Shown piece by piece: positions 8,301 to 17,353 of a stretch of 64,000 bases of DNA (within the stretch, counting starts at the first letter, position 1; each line of letters opens with the position of its first letter). Below the pieces are notes generated by a model. The model saw nothing but the letters and a program-made list of their open reading frames with translations. It did not search any database and was not told the origin of the DNA. Both the position numbers and the translations under genes were made by a program. This stretch comes from an uncultured Lachnospiraceae bacterium (lineage in GTDB: Bacteria > Bacillota > Clostridia > Lachnospirales > Lachnospiraceae), in the NCBI GenBank assembly GCA_934432885.1, contig CAKRYY010000010.1, forward strand, positions 1-64,000, read 5' to 3'.

Positions 8301-8357
8301 ACGGATATATTTTGGCAGTGGAATCTATAAAACTGCCACGATATATCCGTTTTTATT
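8301..8357 (+). terminator. Terminator of lysA
   Basis: ACGGATATAT + TTTGGCAGT pairs with ACTGCCACG + ATATATCCGT, followed by TTTTATTT. A long, stable stem. Confidence 0.9.
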
Positions 8358-8413
8358 TATAGGAAACTTCGTTTTCATAAGTTAAAATGGATGCGCAGCT
8401 CGCGAAGATGAAT
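8358..8413. repeat. Dispersed repeat, 5' module (ATAGGAAACTTC...GCGCAGCTCGCG)
   Basis: Starts directly after the lysA terminator: TATAGGAAACTTCGTTTTCA, then GTTAAAATGGATGCGCAGCT and CGCGAAGATGAAT. The same modules in the same order occur at 17396-17458. Within it GGAAA-CTTCG-TTTTC can form a small hairpin. Between this and 8563 I see only AT-rich DNA, presumably holding the promoter of the ABC operon (TAAAAT at 8476-8481, no good -35). Confidence 0.7.
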
Positions 8414-8563
8414 TTTTATTTGAACACAGAAATTTCACAATTTAAACAAAAAGTGGAAACAATTTGAATTTACAATAAAATAACTTCAAAACGCGAAAAG
8501 GAAGCAGCAGGCCTGTATGGCTGAGCTGTTACAAAGTGAAACGATTACAGGTTGGAGGAAGCG

Positions 8564-10162
8564 ATGAGGAAAAAGGCAGTTGTCTGCGTGCTGCTCTGTC
8601 TGCTGTTAGCAGGAGCAGGGGGCGGCGCTTACTGGTATTTGCATTACGGAACAGGTCAGGAATCACAGAAGGAGCGGCCGCCGCTGCCGGAAGGTATGGA
8701 GGATACCGGTCAGATTGTCGCGGCGACGGGAACGACTTCTACCGGCGTCGTGGAAAAGGAGCTGGACTTTGATTTTCTGGATGCAGATTTGATAGTGGAT
8801 GAGCTTTATGTTTCCTCCTCCGATACGGTAGAAGCGGGCGATAAGATTCTAAAGATTACCGACAATTCCCTAAAGGAAGCGACAAGAGAGCTGGAACGGG
8901 CAAAGATGGATGCTTCCCTTGCATACAGGCAGGGTAAGTTAGATTATCAGAGCGGTCTCTTAGATGCAGAAAACAGTCTGAAAAAGAGCCAGATAGCAGC
9001 GCAGTTTGCACAGACCGTATACGATGATGCCGTAGCGCAGGCACAGGCGGATGTGACAAAGGCGCAGCAGGAGGTTACGGACGCACAGGAGCTTGTCACG
9101 GAGTATACGCAGGCGATTGAGGATGATTATTACTATACAGAATATGAGGTGGCAGAGAAAAAAGCTGCTTATGAAAAAAATGTCAAGCTGTTCTTTGAAA
9201 AACTGGATGATTATGGCTATGAATTGGACGATGATGATGATGACGATCCCAACACCTTCAATATTGTAAAAAAGGACAGCAAAGGGGGAAGCGGACAGGG
9301 CAATGAGCAGAGCAAAGACGGCGAAAGCACGGTGCTTTCTCTTTTAAAGAGTGAATATCAGGAAAATAAAGAGGAATACGACCAGGCGCTCAAGGATTAT
9401 GAGGCGGCGACGGAAAAAGCAAAGGCAGGAATACAGAAGGCACAGGATGATTTGCAGCTAAAGCAGCTTGCCTTACAGGAGGCGCAGATTGCGTTGGAAA
9501 AAGCGACTGTGTCAGCACAGGCGGACTATGATACGAGTATCATGGAAGGGCAAAAGGCGCAGGCGGCTTATGAGACAGAAAAGACGAGGCTTAAGGAAGC
9601 GCTGGATGTACTGGACGATGCAAGGGAAGAGGCGCAGACGCATTATGATTCCTTTATGGAAACTCTGGGTGACGGATATTTCTATGCTGAGAGTGCGGGA
9701 ACCATCCTGATGGTGCGGGCGACAGAAAACGTGGAGCTTTCCAAAGACGGTATCTTAATGGCTTACAGTGATGCTGATACGATTCAGGTAACTGCTTCTG
9801 TAGACCAATCGGACATTGCACAGATTGCGATTGGCGATACAGCAGCGATTGTTATGGAAGATTACGATACCTATACAGGTGTGGTAACACAAATCAACCC
9901 GGTTACCGCTTCTGAGAGCAGGGCATCGGTAAGCTACAGTGTAATCCTTACGCTGGACGGGGATGTGGACGCTCTTTCGGCAAATATTACGGCAAATGTA
10001 TACTTTGGCATGACAGGAGCTGAATACGAAAGAAAAGCGGCTGGCAGAGAAGAAGAGATGAAGGAGAAGGAACGTGAAAAACCGGAAAAAGAGGACGATT
10101 TTCATAATGACGGCGGCGCTGCTCTTGCTGATGGCGGCAGCGATTTACACAGTATGGATTGA
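8564..10162 (+). CDS. HlyD/RND-type membrane fusion (adaptor) protein 1 of 3
   Basis: 532 aa; ATG 8564 has GGAGG at 8554-8558 (the upstream TTG at 8552 is rejected). One N-terminal membrane anchor (residues 4-24), a split lipoyl domain (LIVDELYVSSSDTVEAGDKI; SAGTILMVRATENVELSKDG), a long coiled-coil hairpin between them (about residues 100-370) with a poly-Asp patch (LDDDDDDDP), and a beta-barrel domain. It lacks the C-terminal domain of its two neighbours and ends in a charged tail. The last 89 nt overlap the next gene in another frame. Such proteins join an ABC exporter to its outside path; in a monoderm cell the coiled coil spans the wall. Confidence 0.82.
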   Translation: MRKKAVVCVLLCLLLAGAGGGAYWYLHYGTGQESQKERPPLPEGMEDTGQIVAATGTTSTGVVEKELDFDFLDADLIVDELYVSSSDTVEAGDKILKITDNSLKEATRELERAKMDASLAYRQGKLDYQSGLLDAENSLKKSQIAAQFAQTVYDDAVAQAQADVTKAQQEVTDAQELVTEYTQAIEDDYYYTEYEVAEKKAAYEKNVKLFFEKLDDYGYELDDDDDDDPNTFNIVKKDSKGGSGQGNEQSKDGESTVLSLLKSEYQENKEEYDQALKDYEAATEKAKAGIQKAQDDLQLKQLALQEAQIALEKATVSAQADYDTSIMEGQKAQAAYETEKTRLKEALDVLDDAREEAQTHYDSFMETLGDGYFYAESAGTILMVRATENVELSKDGILMAYSDADTIQVTASVDQSDIAQIAIGDTAAIVMEDYDTYTGVVTQINPVTASESRASVSYSVILTLDGDVDALSANITANVYFGMTGAEYERKAAGREEEMKEKEREKPEKEDDFHNDGGAALADGGSDLHSMD

Positions 10163-11705
10163 GCCGGGCGAGGAAGAAGAGCAGATTGTTTATAAAGAGG
10201 AAACCGCAGCCTTTGATGACTTGACGCAGGGTATTATGGAAAGCGGCAGTATTTCTCTGGAAACCAAAGAACAGTCCTATGATATTGTAATTGATGAAGA
10301 GGAGGATGACGATGACGATGATGAGGAGGAAGAAACACGGCATCTGAAAATTGAGGAGGTCTATGTCAGTCAGGGACAGCGGGTTTTAAAGGGAGATGCG
10401 ATTTTAAAGCTGACACAGCAGAGCGTAAAGTCGGTGCGCAGGTATCTGGAGGCGGAGCGTGCGGATGCGCAGATTTCTTTAGAGGATTTGGAAAATGAAT
10501 ACGAAACCTCCCAGACCGAGGCACAGAATACTTATCGAAAGAGCATGATAGACGCGCAGTGGTCTGAGGCGCAGTATGCGATCGACCTACAGAAGATTAC
10601 GCTTGAAATTGCAAAGCTGAATGATTCCATTTCGGTGCTGGAGCAGGAAATCAAACAGACGGAAACAGACCTTGCAGATAGCTGGGATGATTTTGCGGAC
10701 CTGAAAGAGGAATATGAAAAATGGAAACGCCGCTATGAGGAATGGGATAAGGACAATCTTTATACCTATGTGCCAATGCGCACAGAGTACCTTGCTGCAA
10801 AGGAAAAGTATGAGGAGGAGCAGCAGGCGCGCCTGGATAAACGTCAGGAGATGGCGGATAAGCAGGAAGAGATAGAGACGATCAGGGAAGATATTGCAGG
10901 GCTGGAGGGTCAGGTGGAAAGGAATGAGCTTACAGCGCGGCAGACCTATGAAAGCGCTGCGCTTGGCGGCAGTATGGCGCAGGAAACTTACGATTATTCC
11001 CTGCGGGCACTTACGGTCAATATCGATACGGCACAGAAGGAGCTGGATGATTTACAGGAAAAGCTGGAGGATTTTGATGCGTTTGTGGGAGAGGACGGCA
11101 TCGTATATGCACAGGGCGATGGATTGATTACGCAGGTGTATTATGAGGCTGGCGATACGCTTACGGAAGAAAGTGCATTATTTACCTATGTGCAGGAGGA
11201 TGCGTATGTGCTTTCAGTGGATATTTCTGAGGAGGATATTCCGGGCATTGCGGTTGGCGATGAAGTGACGATTGTATTTACCGCATATCCGGATGAAACC
11301 TATAACGGCAGAGTGACGCAGATTGTGAGCACACAGACCTCTCAGGGAACAGCGACGGTAAGCTATCCGGTAACGGTCAGCATAGAGGGAGATACTTCAA
11401 AATTATATGGGGGCATGACGGGAAGCGTGACCTTTGTAACCGATGAAATCACACAGGCAGTTTATGTTTCCAGAAAGGCTGTTACAGAGGAAAATGGAAA
11501 ATCCTATGTTCTGGTAAAGGATGAAAATGGGGAAATGGTCCGCAAAGAAGTGAAGACGGGATTTACGGATGGTGTTCATATCCAGATTGTAAGCGGAATT
11601 TCTGAAGGCGATACCGTTTATATAGAAAGCAGGGTCAGCGCAAAGGAGCTGGCGGAGGATGTTAAGAAGGAGGAAACAGATGAAAGCATGGCTTCTGAAA
11701 AATAA
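10074..11705 (+). CDS. HlyD/RND-type membrane fusion (adaptor) protein 2 of 3
   Basis: 543 aa from GTG 10074, with AAGGAGAAGG directly upstream, inside the end of adaptor 1. The N-terminal membrane anchor (about residues 7-25) would be lost with any later start, which supports the large overlap. A highly acidic patch (residues 70-82, EEDDDDDDEEEE type) precedes the first lipoyl half LKIEEVYVSQGQRVLKGDAI; a coiled coil of about 230 residues follows, then GLITQVYYEAGDTLTEE, a barrel domain and a C-terminal permuted domain (AVYVSRKAVTEENGKSYVLV). It is homologous to adaptors 1 and 3. Confidence 0.82.
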   Translation: MKNRKKRTIFIMTAALLLLMAAAIYTVWIEPGEEEEQIVYKEETAAFDDLTQGIMESGSISLETKEQSYDIVIDEEEDDDDDDEEEETRHLKIEEVYVSQGQRVLKGDAILKLTQQSVKSVRRYLEAERADAQISLEDLENEYETSQTEAQNTYRKSMIDAQWSEAQYAIDLQKITLEIAKLNDSISVLEQEIKQTETDLADSWDDFADLKEEYEKWKRRYEEWDKDNLYTYVPMRTEYLAAKEKYEEEQQARLDKRQEMADKQEEIETIREDIAGLEGQVERNELTARQTYESAALGGSMAQETYDYSLRALTVNIDTAQKELDDLQEKLEDFDAFVGEDGIVYAQGDGLITQVYYEAGDTLTEESALFTYVQEDAYVLSVDISEEDIPGIAVGDEVTIVFTAYPDETYNGRVTQIVSTQTSQGTATVSYPVTVSIEGDTSKLYGGMTGSVTFVTDEITQAVYVSRKAVTEENGKSYVLVKDENGEMVRKEVKTGFTDGVHIQIVSGISEGDTVYIESRVSAKELAEDVKKEETDESMASEK

Positions 11706-13284
11706 AAAGAAAGCAATCCTTTTTGCGGCGGCTTTTCTGTTTCTTCTCATAGCCGCAGGCGTTATCGCAGTCATTATTATGGCGTCCTTTAAGGAAGAGG
11801 AGAGCGTCTATAAGGAAACGACGGTTATGGAAGGCCCTCTTACAGTAGGGATTACCGAGGAAGGAACTGTGTCCGTCGGTACGGTGGAGCAGAGCTTTGA
11901 GCTGGACATCAGTGAATATTCCAGCCAGAGTCTGGAGGACCTTTTCAGAGGGCCGATGGGAATGCAGGCATCCGGTACGGGCGGTAGAAATCTTACTGTA
12001 GAGGAGGTTTATGTTACCGTTGGGCAGCAGGTTAAAAAAGGTGACCCGTTATTTAAGCTGACACAGGAGAGCGTGGATGAAATAAGGGAAGAGTTGGCTT
12101 CAGATGAGGAAAATGCAAAGCTGACCTATGATACGCAGCTTGTACAGAAGCAGAAATCACAGCAGGAGGCGCAGCAGGAGAAGGAAAAAAATCAGGTTTA
12201 TGGAAATGCGGCATCGCTGGAGTATGAGGAAGCGCTGCATGATCTGGAAGAGACATTAAGTGATGCACAGGATGCGCTTATCGATGCGCAGGAGGACCTT
12301 TTGGAGTATCAGGAGGACCTTGCAGAGGTACAGGAGGATTATGAGGAGGCAAAAAAATATCTGAAGGAGACGACGGCGGCAATCGAAAGCGAGTCCGATA
12401 CCTACTGGTATTTAAAAAATGAGGAATCCAGAGAACAGGCGGCGAAGACGGTAGAGGATGAGGAGGATAAAATCGAAAACCTGCAGGACCAGATTCAGGA
12501 TAAGGAACTTGAGATAGTCGCTTTGAAAAAGGCTTATGATGAAGCCTTTCTGGCATATCAGACGGGCGAGGCGGATGCAAAGACACAGTACGACAAGCGG
12601 CTCTATAATCTGAAGCAGGCGGGAGAAATTTACGGCATTGCGACGGATGAGATTGCTTATCAGACCAAGACGGCGCAGGAGGATTATGAGGACGCAAGTG
12701 AAAAGCTGCAGGCGTTTGATGCCTATATCATTGACGGGGTGGTTTCGGCACAGTATGAAGGCATTGTGACAGAGGTGGATATAGAACCGGAGGACCTGAT
12801 TGAGAAGGGAACACAGATTATTGTGCTCAATAATTATGAGGACATTACGGCAAATGTTCAGGTCGATGACGATGATATGGAGCAGGTACATGTTGGAGAT
12901 ACAGTCAGGGTTTCCTTCTCGGCATTCCCAGATGGCAATTTTGAAGGAAAGGTTTCTGATATTGGAGATGCAACGATTTCTTCAAGCTCAGAGGTAAGCT
13001 ATGCTGTGGAAATTGAAGTAAGCGGCGATGTGGAAGGACTCTACGAGGGCATGACAGGCGAGGTTACCTTTATTACAAAGGAAACAAAGGAGGTTACCTA
13101 TGTCGCAAACCGTGCCATTATCCGGGAAGGCGCGCAGTCTTATGTAAAGGTGCGCGGCGGGGACGGCAGCATCGAAAAACGGGCTGTTGTAACAGGCTTC
13201 TCAGATGGCAGCAATGTAGAAATTAAGGAAGGGCTTACAGCAGGCGAGACGGTTCTGATTGAAAGCAAGGTGAAGAGCAAATGA
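11680..13284 (+). CDS. HlyD/RND-type membrane fusion (adaptor) protein 3 of 3
   Basis: 534 aa; ATG 11680 follows AAGGAGG (11667-11673), overlapping the end of adaptor 2 by 26 nt. Anchor at about residues 10-32, lipoyl halves LTVEEVYVTVGQQVKKGDPL and GIVTEVDIEPEDLIEKGTQI, a coiled-coil hairpin (about 140-335, Gln/Glu-rich), a barrel domain (VQVDDDDMEQVHVGDTVRVS) and a C-terminal domain. Its stop overlaps the permease start (ATGA), so it is translationally coupled to it and probably the closest partner of the permease. Confidence 0.82.
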   Translation: MKAWLLKNKKKAILFAAAFLFLLIAAGVIAVIIMASFKEEESVYKETTVMEGPLTVGITEEGTVSVGTVEQSFELDISEYSSQSLEDLFRGPMGMQASGTGGRNLTVEEVYVTVGQQVKKGDPLFKLTQESVDEIREELASDEENAKLTYDTQLVQKQKSQQEAQQEKEKNQVYGNAASLEYEEALHDLEETLSDAQDALIDAQEDLLEYQEDLAEVQEDYEEAKKYLKETTAAIESESDTYWYLKNEESREQAAKTVEDEEDKIENLQDQIQDKELEIVALKKAYDEAFLAYQTGEADAKTQYDKRLYNLKQAGEIYGIATDEIAYQTKTAQEDYEDASEKLQAFDAYIIDGVVSAQYEGIVTEVDIEPEDLIEKGTQIIVLNNYEDITANVQVDDDDMEQVHVGDTVRVSFSAFPDGNFEGKVSDIGDATISSSSEVSYAVEIEVSGDVEGLYEGMTGEVTFITKETKEVTYVANRAIIREGAQSYVKVRGGDGSIEKRAVVTGFSDGSNVEIKEGLTAGETVLIESKVKSK

Positions 13285-14615
13285 GACTGAGTGAAATTCT
13301 ACGGCTGGTATGGCTGAATCTGGCGCAGAATAAATCAAAGGTAATTCTGACTTCAATTGGAATCGTGGCAGGCTCTGCAACGATTATGATGGTGCTGGCA
13401 ATCGGTAAGGGCGGACAGATGGAGGTCGCTGAGCAGTTCAAAAACCTGAATGCAGGTGCGATTGATATTACATACGATGCGGAAAATGCAGCAGGAAATG
13501 GAAATAGTGGCGGACCGTCCTTTGGCGGAGGCGGCGGTATGCCGGGAGGAATGCCGGGTGGCGGAATGCCAGGCGGCAGACCGGGCGGAGGCATGTTTGG
13601 AGGGCCGCCCGGCTTTGGTGCAGATTCGCGGCTGAATGAGGAACCGGTGTCCTTAAGTGAGGATGACCTTGAGGATATTGAAGTTTTCGTTCCGGGATTG
13701 TCTGATGCGACCATCTCTTTTTCCACAAAGGCGGAGGTAGAGGGCGGCGATCTGGAGGATGCCGTCAGCTATACGATTGCAGGCGTTAAGGAAAACTACG
13801 GAGAACTGAGCAATCTTTCTTTTTCAATAGGTGAGTTTTTGACCCAGCAGAATGAGGAAGAAAAGGAAAAGGTCTGTGTGCTGGGCGCGAATGTGGCAAA
13901 GGAGATTTTTGGCAGCAGTTATGATGCCTATGATGCAACCATCTACATAGACAGCAGGCCCTATACCGTATCCGGCGTAATTGAGCAGATGGGAACGGTT
14001 GCATCTGGTATCAGCCCTGATGATGCAGTCTTTATTCCCTATTCCAGCGGCATCAAGTATCTGACAGGGACAGACGTCAGCCCTACCATTACGGTAATTG
14101 CTGAGGACGTTGACCAGGTACAGACAATCATCGGATATATCGAAGATGTGCTGCAGGATTCTTATCCCAATACGGAATTTACCATATCGGATGCCGGAAC
14201 CAAAATGGAAGCGGCTTCCCGCTCCAATGAAACGCTTCAGCTCCTTTTGATAGCGATGGCGGTTATCGTATTTTTCATTGGCGGCGTCGGTATTATGAAC
14301 GTGCTCTTTGTATCGGTCAAGGAGCGTACCAATGAAATCGGTATCTTAAAGGCGATTGGATGCAGCAGAAAGGATATACTGACAGAGTTTTTGCTGGAAG
14401 CAGCATGTATTTCCTTTGTAGGAGCCGTGATGGGCGTACTGCTCGGGCTTGGAATCACCCCTGTCATAGAGAGCTTTTCGGTACGTGTGGAGCTGTCACT
14501 TTCCGGAGCTGCCCTTTCGCTTGGCTTTGGTATCCTGACAGGCAGCCTGTTTGGTTTTTATCCGGCATATAAAGCTTCGACACTGATTCCGGTCGTAGCG
14601 CTGAATCATGAATAA
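13281..14615 (+). CDS. MacB-like ABC transporter permease (FtsX domain)
   Basis: 444 aa, start coupled to the upstream stop. One N-terminal membrane helix (about 17-40), a large extracytoplasmic MacB-type domain, then three C-terminal helices with VKERTNEIGILKAIGCSRKD, the FtsX coupling motif. The outside domain begins with an unusual Gly/Met/Pro-rich insert (about residues 76-112; GGMPGGMPGGGMPGGRPGGG). MacB-type pumps act by mechanotransmission, moving substrates outside the membrane rather than across it. Substrate is unknown. Confidence 0.88.
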   Translation: MRLSEILRLVWLNLAQNKSKVILTSIGIVAGSATIMMVLAIGKGGQMEVAEQFKNLNAGAIDITYDAENAAGNGNSGGPSFGGGGGMPGGMPGGGMPGGRPGGGMFGGPPGFGADSRLNEEPVSLSEDDLEDIEVFVPGLSDATISFSTKAEVEGGDLEDAVSYTIAGVKENYGELSNLSFSIGEFLTQQNEEEKEKVCVLGANVAKEIFGSSYDAYDATIYIDSRPYTVSGVIEQMGTVASGISPDDAVFIPYSSGIKYLTGTDVSPTITVIAEDVDQVQTIIGYIEDVLQDSYPNTEFTISDAGTKMEAASRSNETLQLLLIAMAVIVFFIGGVGIMNVLFVSVKERTNEIGILKAIGCSRKDILTEFLLEAACISFVGAVMGVLLGLGITPVIESFSVRVELSLSGAALSLGFGILTGSLFGFYPAYKASTLIPVVALNHE

Positions 14616-14652
14616 AGGGCTTGGAAGCAGCTTTCGGCAAAGAAAGGAACGT

Positions 14653-15063
14653 ATGGAGAATACAAGATTTCTACAGTCAAAAAAGCAAAAACAGAAGAAA
14701 AAACGCCGCATGTATATTTTTATGGCAGTTACAGCACTTATCTGCCTTTTGGCAGGTATCTGGTATCAGAAAAGGGCGGCGGCAGCGGAGGATCCGAATG
14801 CCAAAGAATCGGTATCGCTTACAAAGGACCAGTATTTTTTAGAGCTTGTGGTTGAAGGCATGGTCGGAAATGAAATGGAGGCTGCAAGCGTGGAAGGCGG
14901 CGAGGCAAGCCAGTATACGATTCCTGTCGGCACGGATGTGGTGACTGCACTGGGTAGTGTTACGACCTTTTCGAGACTGGCGCAGGGGGATAGGATAAGC
15001 TGCCTGATGGAGCATACAGCGGATGAAGGCGATGAGATTTTGAAAATCTGGATAGAGGAGTAA
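14653..15063 (+). CDS. Small single-span membrane protein of the ABC operon
   Basis: 136 aa from ATG 14653 (AAAGGA at 14643-14648); an ATG at 14608 would overlap the permease and has no ribosome site. A strongly basic stretch (SKKQKQKKKRR) precedes one membrane helix (about 24-42), so the C-terminal part is outside. That part (about 55-136) is small, acidic and beta-rich, with no family I recognise. Its place between permease and ATPase suggests an accessory subunit. Confidence 0.65.
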   Translation: MENTRFLQSKKQKQKKKRRMYIFMAVTALICLLAGIWYQKRAAAAEDPNAKESVSLTKDQYFLELVVEGMVGNEMEAASVEGGEASQYTIPVGTDVVTALGSVTTFSRLAQGDRISCLMEHTADEGDEILKIWIEE

Positions 15064-15066
15064 ACG

Positions 15067-15762
15067 ATGGGAGAAGAACTGATTCGGATTGTAAATATGA
15101 ACAAGGGCTATATGCTCGGAGAAGAAAAGGTTCCGGTTTTGAAAAATATCTGCTTTACCGTAAAGCAGGGAGAGTATGTGGCGATTTTAGGACCCTCCGG
15201 CTCCGGCAAAACGACATTGATGAACGTAATCGGCTGTATGGACCTTATGGATGACGGTGAATATTATCTGGATGGACTTCCAATTCATGAAACGCCGCAG
15301 GAGGATTTGACGGAGGTAAGAAACCGGGAGATAGGCTTCATTTTTCAGAATTATCAGCTGATTCCGACCTACAACGTGCTTCAGAATATCATCATGCCGC
15401 TTTTGATTCGTGGAATGGGACACCGCGAAGCGGAGGCAGCATGTATGGAAACAATACGGCTTTTGGGCATTGACCACAGACTGGGGCATAAGCCTTCGGA
15501 GCTTTCAGGCGGTCAGAAGCAGAGAGTGTCTATTGCAAGGGCACTTGTGGGAGAGCCTGCGCTGCTGCTTGCGGACGAACCGACAGGAGCGCTCGACCGC
15601 GCGAGCGGCAAGGAGGTTTTAAAGCTCTTTGGACAGCTCAATGAAATGGGACATACGATAGTTATGATTACGCATGATCTTCAGGTTGCGCGCTCGGCAA
15701 AAAGGATTGTACATATCATAGACGGGGTCCTTTCAGAGGAGGAGCCTGCCGAGGAGTCCTGA
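15067..15762 (+). CDS. ABC transporter ATP-binding protein (MacB/LolD type)
   Basis: 231 aa with Walker A GPSGSGKTT (about 41-49), signature LSGGQKQR, Walker B LLLADEPTGALD and the H-loop ITHD. The long NREIGFIFQNYQLIPTYNVL motif is typical of the LolD/MacB/FtsE group that pairs with FtsX-type permeases. GAGGAG (15056-15061) overlaps the end of the previous gene. It ends the five-to-six gene operon begun at 8564. Confidence 0.92.
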   Translation: MGEELIRIVNMNKGYMLGEEKVPVLKNICFTVKQGEYVAILGPSGSGKTTLMNVIGCMDLMDDGEYYLDGLPIHETPQEDLTEVRNREIGFIFQNYQLIPTYNVLQNIIMPLLIRGMGHREAEAACMETIRLLGIDHRLGHKPSELSGGQKQRVSIARALVGEPALLLADEPTGALDRASGKEVLKLFGQLNEMGHTIVMITHDLQVARSAKRIVHIIDGVLSEEEPAEES

Positions 15763-15791
15763 TAAGAAAAAAGTTATTGGAAGTTTGGAAA

Positions 15792-15817
15792 AAGCCTTGT
15801 GAAAGCAGGGCTTTTTT
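15792..15817 (+). terminator. Terminator of the ABC operon
   Basis: AAGCCTTGTGAAAGCAGGGCTTTTTT: AAGCCCTGC-like stem with T-tract, just before xpt. Confidence 0.8.
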
Positions 15818-15846
15818 GATACCCTAGAATAAGGAGGCGCAGGAAA

Positions 15847-16428
15847 ATGAAAATACTGGAAGATAGAATCCGCAAAGACGGACTGGTAAAAGAAGGAAAT
15901 GTTTTAAAGGTTGACAGCTTTTTAAACCATCAGCTCGACATAGAGCTTTACAATGAAATGGGAAAGGAATTCAGACGTCTGTTCCCGGATGATAAGATTA
16001 CAAAGATTCTGACGATTGAAGCGTCGGGCATTGGAATTGCCTGCATTGCAGCGCAGTATTTTCACGTTCCGGTCGTATTTGCAAAGAAATCCCAGAGCAT
16101 CAATCTGGATGGAGAGGTTTATGCGACGAAAATCGAATCCTTTACACACAAGCGGGTATATGATGTAATCGTATCCAAAAAATACCTGAGTGAGGATGAT
16201 AACGTACTGATTATAGATGATTTCCTTGCAAACGGCTGTGCTGTGGCCGGACTGATTGATCTGGTACAGAGCGCAGGCGCAAAGATTGCAGGTGTAGGCA
16301 TCGCAGTGGAAAAGGGCTTTCAGGAGGGCGGCAGCCTTCTTAGGAGCAAGGGCGTAAGAGTAGAGTCGCTTGCGATTGTAGACTCTATGGACGCTTCTAC
16401 TGGTGAAATTGTATTTCGCGCGCAGTAG
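15847..16428 (+). CDS. xpt: Xanthine phosphoribosyltransferase
   Basis: 193 aa, the usual length for Xpt. It converts xanthine and PRPP to XMP in purine salvage. The PRPP loop is [11 protein letters not shown] (about 119-129); the N-terminal [11 protein letters not shown] and [13 protein letters not shown] segments are typical. AAGGAGGCGCAGGA precedes the start. No purine riboswitch fits in the short space before it, which holds only the preceding terminator. Confidence 0.92.
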   Translation: MKILEDRIRKDGLVKEGNVLKVDSFLNHQLDIELYNEMGKEFRRLFPDDKITKILTIEASGIGIACIAAQYFHVPVVFAKKSQSINLDGEVYATKIESFTHKRVYDVIVSKKYLSEDDNVLIIDDFLANGCAVAGLIDLVQSAGAKIAGVGIAVEKGFQEGGSLLRSKGVRVESLAIVDSMDASTGEIVFRAQ

Positions 16429-16461
16429 AGGAGACGCATCTGCCATAGACGGAGGTAAGGG

Positions 16462-17025
16462 ATGCGGAGAAAAGCGGATGTAGAGCAGAGGCTGATTGAC
16501 AGCTTTAAAATGCTGGCTGTTAGAATGCCGATAGAGAAGATTACCATTCAGGAGATTACGGATGGCGCGGGTGTGATACGCCCCACCTTTTACAATCATT
16601 TTCAGGATAAATATCAGCTTCTGGAATATATTTTCAAGGCTGAGGTGCTTGCGCCGTCGATGCCTTTGATTCAGAATGATATGCTGGATGAGGCGATAAA
16701 GCTGGTATTCATCCAGATGCAGAAGGATCGGGAGTTCTATGGTAAGGTATATCGGCTGGAAGGGCAGAATTCCTTCGAAAGCATTGTAAAGAGCAGTATC
16801 TATGAGATTTTACTGGATTTTATCGAGGCGGACAGCGGTGGCAGAAAGTCGCACCATAAGCTGCTTTCCCATGAAATGCTTGCGCGGTATTATGCAGAGT
16901 TCCTCGGATTTATCCTGATGACATGGATTCGCAATGGGATGATTGTTTCTCCGCAGGAGATGCAGGATTTGTTCAATTATATCAAGGACCATTCCCTCTA
17001 CGAGATTTTAAGAGAGATGGAATAA
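16462..17025 (+). CDS. TetR-family regulator (DhaS-like)
   Basis: 187 aa, GGAGGTAAGG at 16450-16459. N-terminal TetR HTH at residues 9-57 (ITIQEITDGAGVIRPTFYNH, then FQDKYQLLEYIF). The rest is a helical ligand/dimer domain of the kind found with the C-terminal TetR_C_8-like fold, where the protein may act as an activator (DhaS). It lies between xpt and a small unknown gene, so its target is not clear. Confidence 0.8.
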   Translation: MRRKADVEQRLIDSFKMLAVRMPIEKITIQEITDGAGVIRPTFYNHFQDKYQLLEYIFKAEVLAPSMPLIQNDMLDEAIKLVFIQMQKDREFYGKVYRLEGQNSFESIVKSSIYEILLDFIEADSGGRKSHHKLLSHEMLARYYAEFLGFILMTWIRNGMIVSPQEMQDLFNYIKDHSLYEILREME

Positions 17026-17045
17026 GCGTTAAGGAGGCGGCTGCA

Positions 17046-17327
17046 ATGGATTTTTTTGAAAAACTGGAAAATGCGGCGACGGATGCAACACAGACAGTTG
17101 CAAGAAAAGCAAAGGATATTGCAGAGGTTGCGAGATTAAAGAATCTGATTCATACCTGTAATGAGGTTATGGAGCAGAATTATATTGCGATTGGAAAAGC
17201 ATACTATGAAGCGCATAAGGATGATGAAGAGAATGTCTATGCGCGGGAATGTAAAGCGATTCAGGATGCACAGACAGGCGCTGCGGCGCTTCAGGAGCAG
17301 CTTGACGCAATCGGAAAGATTCTGTAA
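17046..17327 (+). CDS. Small helical protein of unknown function
   Basis: 93 aa from ATG 17046 with AAGGAGGCGG at 17031-17040, 20 nt after the TetR gene, so probably co-transcribed. The sequence is nearly all amphipathic helix (MDFFEKLENAATDATQTV; IHTCNEVMEQNYIAIGKAYY) with no signal peptide and no membrane span. I do not recognise a named family; in Clostridia similar short proteins often precede zinc-ribbon domains, which this one lacks. Confidence 0.65.
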   Translation: MDFFEKLENAATDATQTVARKAKDIAEVARLKNLIHTCNEVMEQNYIAIGKAYYEAHKDDEENVYARECKAIQDAQTGAAALQEQLDAIGKIL

Positions 17328-17353
17328 AAATGCAATCAGAATTACGATTTCAT

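Noticed and set aside
12278..12891. Pro/His-rich and Leu-rich minus-strand frames
   Set aside because: Antisense to the coiled-coil part of adaptor 3; repeats of GAG/GAT codons create them.
13481..13635. CRISPR-like or tandem DNA repeat
   Set aside because: The repeats are in-frame GGMPGG codons of the permease, not spaced direct repeats.
15763..15846. Purine riboswitch before xpt
   Set aside because: Only 84 bp, filled by the preceding terminator and the ribosome site; no aptamer motifs.
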